Source of the DNA: Sphingomonadaceae bacterium
GTDB taxonomy: Bacteria; Pseudomonadota; Alphaproteobacteria; Sphingomonadales; Sphingomonadaceae
Direction: 5' to 3'
DNA: 9,146 bases
Assembly: GCA_020446665.1 (NCBI GenBank)
Contig: JAGREF010000088.1
Span: 1 to 9,146 of the forward strand
Notes under the pieces: model-generated
Databases searched by the model: none
What the model was told of the DNA's origin: nothing
What the model saw: the letters and a program-made list of their open reading frames with translations, nothing else
Made by a program: the position numbers and the translations under genes
In this document: in pieces, positions 6,803-9,146 of the stretch
Layout of the letters: each line of letters opens with the position of its first letter
Position numbering within the stretch: the stretch's first letter is position 1

Positions 6803-6821
6803 TTGGTTGTTGCGCAGCAGC

Positions 6822-7769
6822 TTATTCTGCCGCCAGCGGCAGGTTACGATCGCGCCCGATCTCCGCGATTTCCCCCGCAAGAATGCGGACCATGCCTGCA
6901 ATCCCACCGGCCATAATCGGCAAGTCTGGCGATGGCTGGTCGAATTGGCGGTCAAGATAAGTGGCCCGGCACACTTCAAGCTGGATCGCATGAATCCCGC
7001 GCGAAGGCTGCGCGTGGCGATCGAGCACATAACCGCCGGCATAGGGCCGGTTATGTGCAGCCGGGCGTTCCTTTGCCGCAAAATAGCGGAATGCACGCGC
7101 CACAAGCATCCCGTCACAGCTTGCGCCGAATCGATCCCCGATCACGAATTGCGCAGGTTGCTCGCCCGGATAGTTACGCTTGAGCGGCGGCATGGAATGC
7201 AGGTCCACCAGCAAGGCAGCGCCCCAGCGATCGCGCAATTCCTCAAGTGCCTGCCCTAGTGCACGGTGATAGGGCTGGTGGATGCCAGCTATCCGCGCTT
7301 CCAGCTCCTCGCGTTTCAGGGGGTGTTTCCAGATTTCACCCAATCCCGCGAGTCGCCGTGGTACCAGGCCCAGCCCGCTGCGGGCGCGGCGATTGGCAAT
7401 CGAATGGCGTGTTCCCGCAGGTGCCCCGCCCCTCACCATTTCCCAATCTACGTCTTCCACTGCCCGGTTGAGATCAAGCATGGCCCGCGGCGCTTCTGCC
7501 AGCAGCAACGTTGCCCCGGTTTGCCGGGCGACTTGCTGCGCCAGCTGGTCAACGAAGCGGTCTTCCAGCCTGAGGCAGGAATAGTCAGCGCGCCGCATCC
7601 CTGACAGCAGTTCCGCAGGGTAAGACCGCCCGCCATGGGGTGCCGCGACCAGCACCGGAATGGGCAATCCTTCAGGACGCATGAGTTGGAAGGCAGGCCG
7701 ATCACTGCCGGGAATCTGCCCTCCCACTTGAACCGCCGAATCGCGCATGTCCGATGTGGTATTGTTCAT
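6822..7769 (-). CDS. N-formylglutamate amidohydrolase family protein
   Basis: A 315-residue protein of the N-formylglutamate amidohydrolase (HutG-type) family, which in the classical case hydrolyses N-formyl-L-glutamate to glutamate and formate at the end of one histidine-degradation route. Visible family motifs are AAPHGG (42-47), LDLNR (98-102), LLVDLHSMPP (187-195), NRPYAGGY (240-247) and IQLEVCRATYL (262-272). The histidines and acids in PHGG, DLHS and QLE are the likely metal and catalytic positions. No hut genes are nearby, so a role in histidine use is not supported by context; a general N-formyl or N-acyl amino acid hydrolase is possible. The start is uncertain: ATG at 7769 and ATG at 7748 are both in frame and neither has a good Shine-Dalgarno. 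It is divergent from the cpdR-like gene. Confidence 0.88.
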   Translation of the reverse strand: MNNTTSDMRDSAVQVGGQIPGSDRPAFQLMRPEGLPIPVLVAAPHGGRSYPAELLSGMRRADYSCLRLEDRFVDQLAQQVARQTGATLLLAEAPRAMLDLNRAVEDVDWEMVRGGAPAGTRHSIANRRARSGLGLVPRRLAGLGEIWKHPLKREELEARIAGIHQPYHRALGQALEELRDRWGAALLVDLHSMPPLKRNYPGEQPAQFVIGDRFGASCDGMLVARAFRYFAAKERPAAHNRPYAGGYVLDRHAQPSRGIHAIQLEVCRATYLDRQFDQPSPDLPIMAGGIAGMVRILAGEIAEIGRDRNLPLAAE

Positions 7770-7881
7770 CGCAGTTGTTGCTGGCCCGAATTGGTTACCT
7801 TGTCAAAGTGCGGATGTGTCAAAGCTGGTCACCCTCATCGGAACGAAAGATTTATTAAGCCACCTGCGCTATGGGGTGCGC
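7770..7881. promoter_or_regulatory. Divergent promoter region with two TGTCAAAG direct repeats
   Basis: TGTCAAAG occurs at 7801-7808 and 7817-7824, exactly 16 bases apart. On the minus strand each reads CTTTGACA and so contains a perfect TTGACA -35 box pointing toward the amidohydrolase gene. The matching -10 boxes are poor (CAGCAA or GGTAAC at 17 bases). The repeats could be a tandem -35 arrangement or a direct-repeat operator. For the rightward cpdR-like gene, TATTAA (7853-7858) is a possible -10. I find only one TTAA half-site and no full CtrA box. Confidence 0.35.
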
Positions 7882-8274
7882 ATGGAAGACAACACGCCTG
7901 CCCTGCGAATCCTCCTGGCCGAGGATGAAGAAGCCATGCGCAGCTATCTTGCGCGCGCATTGGAAAACGCCGGATATGAAGTCGTGACAGTGGATCGCGG
8001 CACCGCTGCCGTTCCGCTGCTCGAATCCGAGCATTTTGATCTGCTTCTTTCAGACATTGTCATGCCGGAAATGGACGGGATCGAACTGGCGCAGCGCTGC
8101 AACGAAGTCAGCCCGCGCACGAAGGTGATGTTCATCACCGGTTTCGCAGCAGTGACGCTGAAGGCCAGCCGCGAACAGCCGCAGGCAAAAGTGCTGTCCA
8201 AGCCGTTCCATCTGCGCGATCTCGTGCTGGAAGTGGAGCGCGTTTTCGAAGATCAGATCGCCGCGCGCGGCTGA
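7882..8274 (+). CDS. cpdR: Single-domain response regulator, CpdR-like
   Basis: A 130-residue stand-alone receiver domain with no output domain. The acidic pocket is E14-D15 (in LLAEDEEAMRSYL), the phosphoacceptor is D58 (in LLSDIVMPEMDG), the switch threonine is T86 (FITGFAA) and the conserved lysine is K107 (LSKPFH). The SDIVMPEMDGIELA core and LSKPFHLRDLVLEVER end match CpdR. In Caulobacter, unphosphorylated CpdR takes ClpXP to the cell pole and primes degradation of CtrA and PdeA, while the CckA-ChpT phosphorelay inactivates it. That role is inferred here. I chose the ATG at 7882, because the receiver fold begins at once; upstream in-frame ATG at 7747 would overlap the divergent gene and add 45 residues of no receiver character. 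An in-frame GTG at 7876 is a minor alternative. The Shine-Dalgarno (GGGG) is weak. Confidence 0.87.
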   Translation: MEDNTPALRILLAEDEEAMRSYLARALENAGYEVVTVDRGTAAVPLLESEHFDLLLSDIVMPEMDGIELAQRCNEVSPRTKVMFITGFAAVTLKASREQPQAKVLSKPFHLRDLVLEVERVFEDQIAARG

Positions 8275-8300
8275 TTTTTGCAGGGAGGCCCCCTACCCCC

Positions 8301-8329
8301 TTGCACCGCAGGTAAGTGCAAGCTAAAGG
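8301..8329 (+). promoter_or_regulatory. Likely promoter of tRNA-Val
   Basis: TTGCAC (8301-8306), a 17-base spacer and TAAAGG (8324-8329) form a plausible housekeeping promoter about 36 bases before the tRNA. The bases after the -10 (GCGCGCC) are very GC-rich, as in stable-RNA promoters under stringent control. The -35 is also one arm of a seven-base-pair inverted repeat (CTTGCAC 8300-8306 with GTGCAAG 8316-8322). I found no clear terminator between the cpdR-like stop and this point, so read-through is also possible. Confidence 0.45.
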
Positions 8330-8334
8330 GCGCG

Positions 8335-8352
8335 CCTGCCTTGCGGGGCAGG
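8335..8352 (+). other. Hairpin in the tRNA precursor leader
   Basis: CCTGCC (8335-8340) and GGCAGG (8347-8352) form a six-base-pair stem with loop TTGCGG, near the predicted 5' end of the tRNA precursor. It would be removed by RNase P. A protective or processing role is only a guess. Confidence 0.35.
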
Positions 8353-8364
8353 ACCAAATGGCTC

Positions 8365-8439
8365 GGGCGTATAGCTCAGTGGTAGAGCACTATGTTGACA
8401 TCGTAGGGGTCGCAAGTTCAATCCTTGCTACGCCCACCA
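8365..8439 (+). tRNA. tRNA-Val (anticodon GAC)
   Basis: A full cloverleaf of 75 bases. The acceptor stem is GGGCGTA (8365-8371) with TACGCCC (8429-8435). The D stem is GCTC (8374-8377) with GAGC (8385-8388) around AGTGGTA. The anticodon stem is CTATG with CGTAG around loop TTGACAT (8395-8401), giving anticodon GAC at 8397-8399 for valine GUC/GUU codons. The variable loop is five bases. The T stem is GCAAG (8412-8416) with CTTGC (8424-8428) around TTCAATC. The discriminator is A8436 and CCA (8437-8439) is encoded. All stems pair, with one G-T in the anticodon stem. Confidence 0.96.
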
Positions 8440-8447
8440 TTTGATCC

Positions 8448-8475
8448 AAAGGGCGCCCTTAGGGGCGCCTTTTTT
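8448..8475 (+). terminator. Rho-independent terminator of tRNA-Val
   Basis: AAAGGGCGCCC (8448-8458) pairs with GGGCGCCTTTT (8463-8473) through eleven base pairs including one G-T, with a four-base loop TTAG. Six T residues run from 8470. It begins nine bases after the CCA end. Confidence 0.85.
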
Positions 8476-8506
8476 GTGCGCTTTAGTGGCTGAAAGCGTA
8501 GCTAAC

Positions 8507-8534
8507 TTGCGCAGTTCTCTGCACCTGCTATGGC
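8507..8534 (+). promoter_or_regulatory. Candidate promoter of icd
   Basis: TTGCGC (8507-8512) and TATGGC (8529-8534) lie 16 bases apart, giving a start near 8541 and a leader of about 30 bases. The preceding tRNA terminator makes an independent promoter necessary somewhere between 8476 and 8560. AGGAA (8563-8567) is the ribosome binding site. A small hairpin CGCTTT/AAAGCG (8479-8484 with 8493-8498) lies just upstream. Confidence 0.4.
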
Positions 8535-8571
8535 CCGCCCCAACTCCTCCCGAACAGGCAACAGGAACGTC

Positions 8572-9146
8572 ATGAGCAAGATTCAGGTGAAGAACCCGGT
8601 CGTCGAAATCGACGGCGACGAAATGACCAAGATCATCTGGCAGTGGATCCGCGAACGGCTGATCCTGCCTTACCTCGATATTGATCTGAAATATTACGAT
8701 CTTTCGGTCGAGAAGCGCGATGAAACCAATGACCAGATCACGGTCGACGCTGCCAATGCGATCAAGCAATACGGCGTGGGCGTGAAATGCGCGACCATTA
8801 CGCCGGACGAGGCCCGCGTTGAAGAATTCAACCTCAAGCAGATGTGGCGCAGCCCCAACGGCACGATTCGCAACATCCTCGGCGGCACGATCTTCCGCGA
8901 ACCGATCGTGATCGACAATGTGCCCCGGCTTGTTCCCGGCTGGACCGACCCGATCGTGGTCGGTCGCCACGCTTATGGTGACCAGTACCGCGCAACCGAC
9001 ACTCTGATCCCGGGCGCCGGCAAGCTGCGCCTGGTGTTTGAAGGCGAGAACGGCGAAAATATCGACCTCGACGTGTTCGAGTTCAAGTCACCCGGCGTCG
9101 CCATGGCGATGTACAATCTCGACGATTCGATCCGCGATTTTGCCCG
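8572..9146 (+). CDS. icd: NADP-dependent isocitrate dehydrogenase, 3'-truncated by window edge
   Basis: The first 191 residues of the homodimeric, eukaryote-like NADP isocitrate dehydrogenase, which converts isocitrate to 2-oxoglutarate and CO2 in the TCA cycle and makes NADPH. The start [19 protein letters not shown] is typical. Residues known from human IDH1 fall at the same numbers: K72 and T77 ([10 protein letters not shown]), S94 to N101 (SPNGTIRN), R100, R109 (FRE), R132 ([15 protein letters not shown]) and Y139. This group differs from the E. coli-type Icd and is the usual form in Alphaproteobacteria. AGGAA four bases before the ATG supports the start. The frame is open to the last base; the catalytic lysine and aspartates of the second half lie beyond the window. 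A monomeric Icd is excluded by these motifs. Confidence 0.96.
   Translation, partial: MSKIQVKNPVVEIDGDEMTKIIWQWIRERLILPYLDIDLKYYDLSVEKRDETNDQITVDAANAIKQYGVGVKCATITPDEARVEEFNLKQMWRSPNGTIRNILGGTIFREPIVIDNVPRLVPGWTDPIVVGRHAYGDQYRATDTLIPGAGKLRLVFEGENGENIDLDVFEFKSPGVAMAMYNLDDSIRDFA

Noticed and set aside
6642..7259. Plus-strand open frame running through the small-RNA region and into the amidohydrolase
   Set aside because: It crosses two stem-loops including a strong terminator, then runs antisense to a recognised gene; no Shine-Dalgarno or family.
7855..7858. CtrA binding site before the cpdR-like gene
   Set aside because: Only one TTAA half-site is present; no second TTAA at the required spacing.
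7747..7881. N-terminal extension of the cpdR-like protein from the ATG at 7747
   Set aside because: It would overlap the start of the divergent gene and add 45 residues unlike CpdR; the receiver fold begins just after the ATG at 7882.
8365..8475. tRNA as an integration site for a mobile element
   Set aside because: No integrase, no direct repeat of the tRNA 3' end within the window, and icd follows at once with its own promoter.
8428..8970. Minus-strand open frame over the tRNA terminator and the start of icd
   Set aside because: It is antisense to icd, whose conserved residues are plain, and includes tRNA sequence.

Overview
The window reads as ordinary core chromosome of an alphaproteobacterium, most likely a sphingomonad (Sphingomonadales, Erythrobacteraceae-like). 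The reasons are a single-domain response regulator of the CpdR type, a SapC-family protein, a eukaryote-like homodimeric NADP-isocitrate dehydrogenase, a tRNA-Val(GAC) with encoded CCA, and moderately high GC with matching codon use in every gene. Family and organism calls are from memory of the families; no search was run. I see no insertion sequence, phage gene, CRISPR array, toxin-antitoxin pair or compositional island.

Layout. 1-2099 (+): the C-terminal two thirds of a UvrD/PcrA DNA helicase, overlapping by ATGA a small Fe(II)/2-oxoglutarate oxygenase. 2117-4173 (-): a DEAD-box RNA helicase of the RhlE type, preceded on the same strand by a small exported protein of unknown function. 4319-6617 (+): an FAD-linked 2-hydroxyacid dehydrogenase (GlcD/D2HGDH type) and a SapC-family protein. 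6618-6821: a gene-free stretch with three stem-loops. The last is a textbook intrinsic terminator, and a CCTCCTCCC anti-Shine-Dalgarno motif lies just before it; I call this a candidate trans-acting small RNA. 6822-7769 (-): an N-formylglutamate amidohydrolase-like protein, divergent from 7882-8274 (+), a CpdR-like receiver. 8365-8439 (+): tRNA-Val with its own likely promoter and terminator. 8572 to the end (+): the first 191 residues of NADP-dependent isocitrate dehydrogenase.

The genes do not form one pathway. The recognisable themes are nucleic-acid helicases (repair and RNA remodelling), redox and central metabolism (2-hydroxyacid oxidation, isocitrate to 2-oxoglutarate), and cell-cycle proteolysis control (CpdR). 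I did not find a convincing undescribed multi-gene system. The best lead is the possible small RNA at about 6701-6801. Lesser leads are the coupled uvrD-oxygenase pair, the structured leader of the DEAD-box gene and the four-cysteine exported protein.
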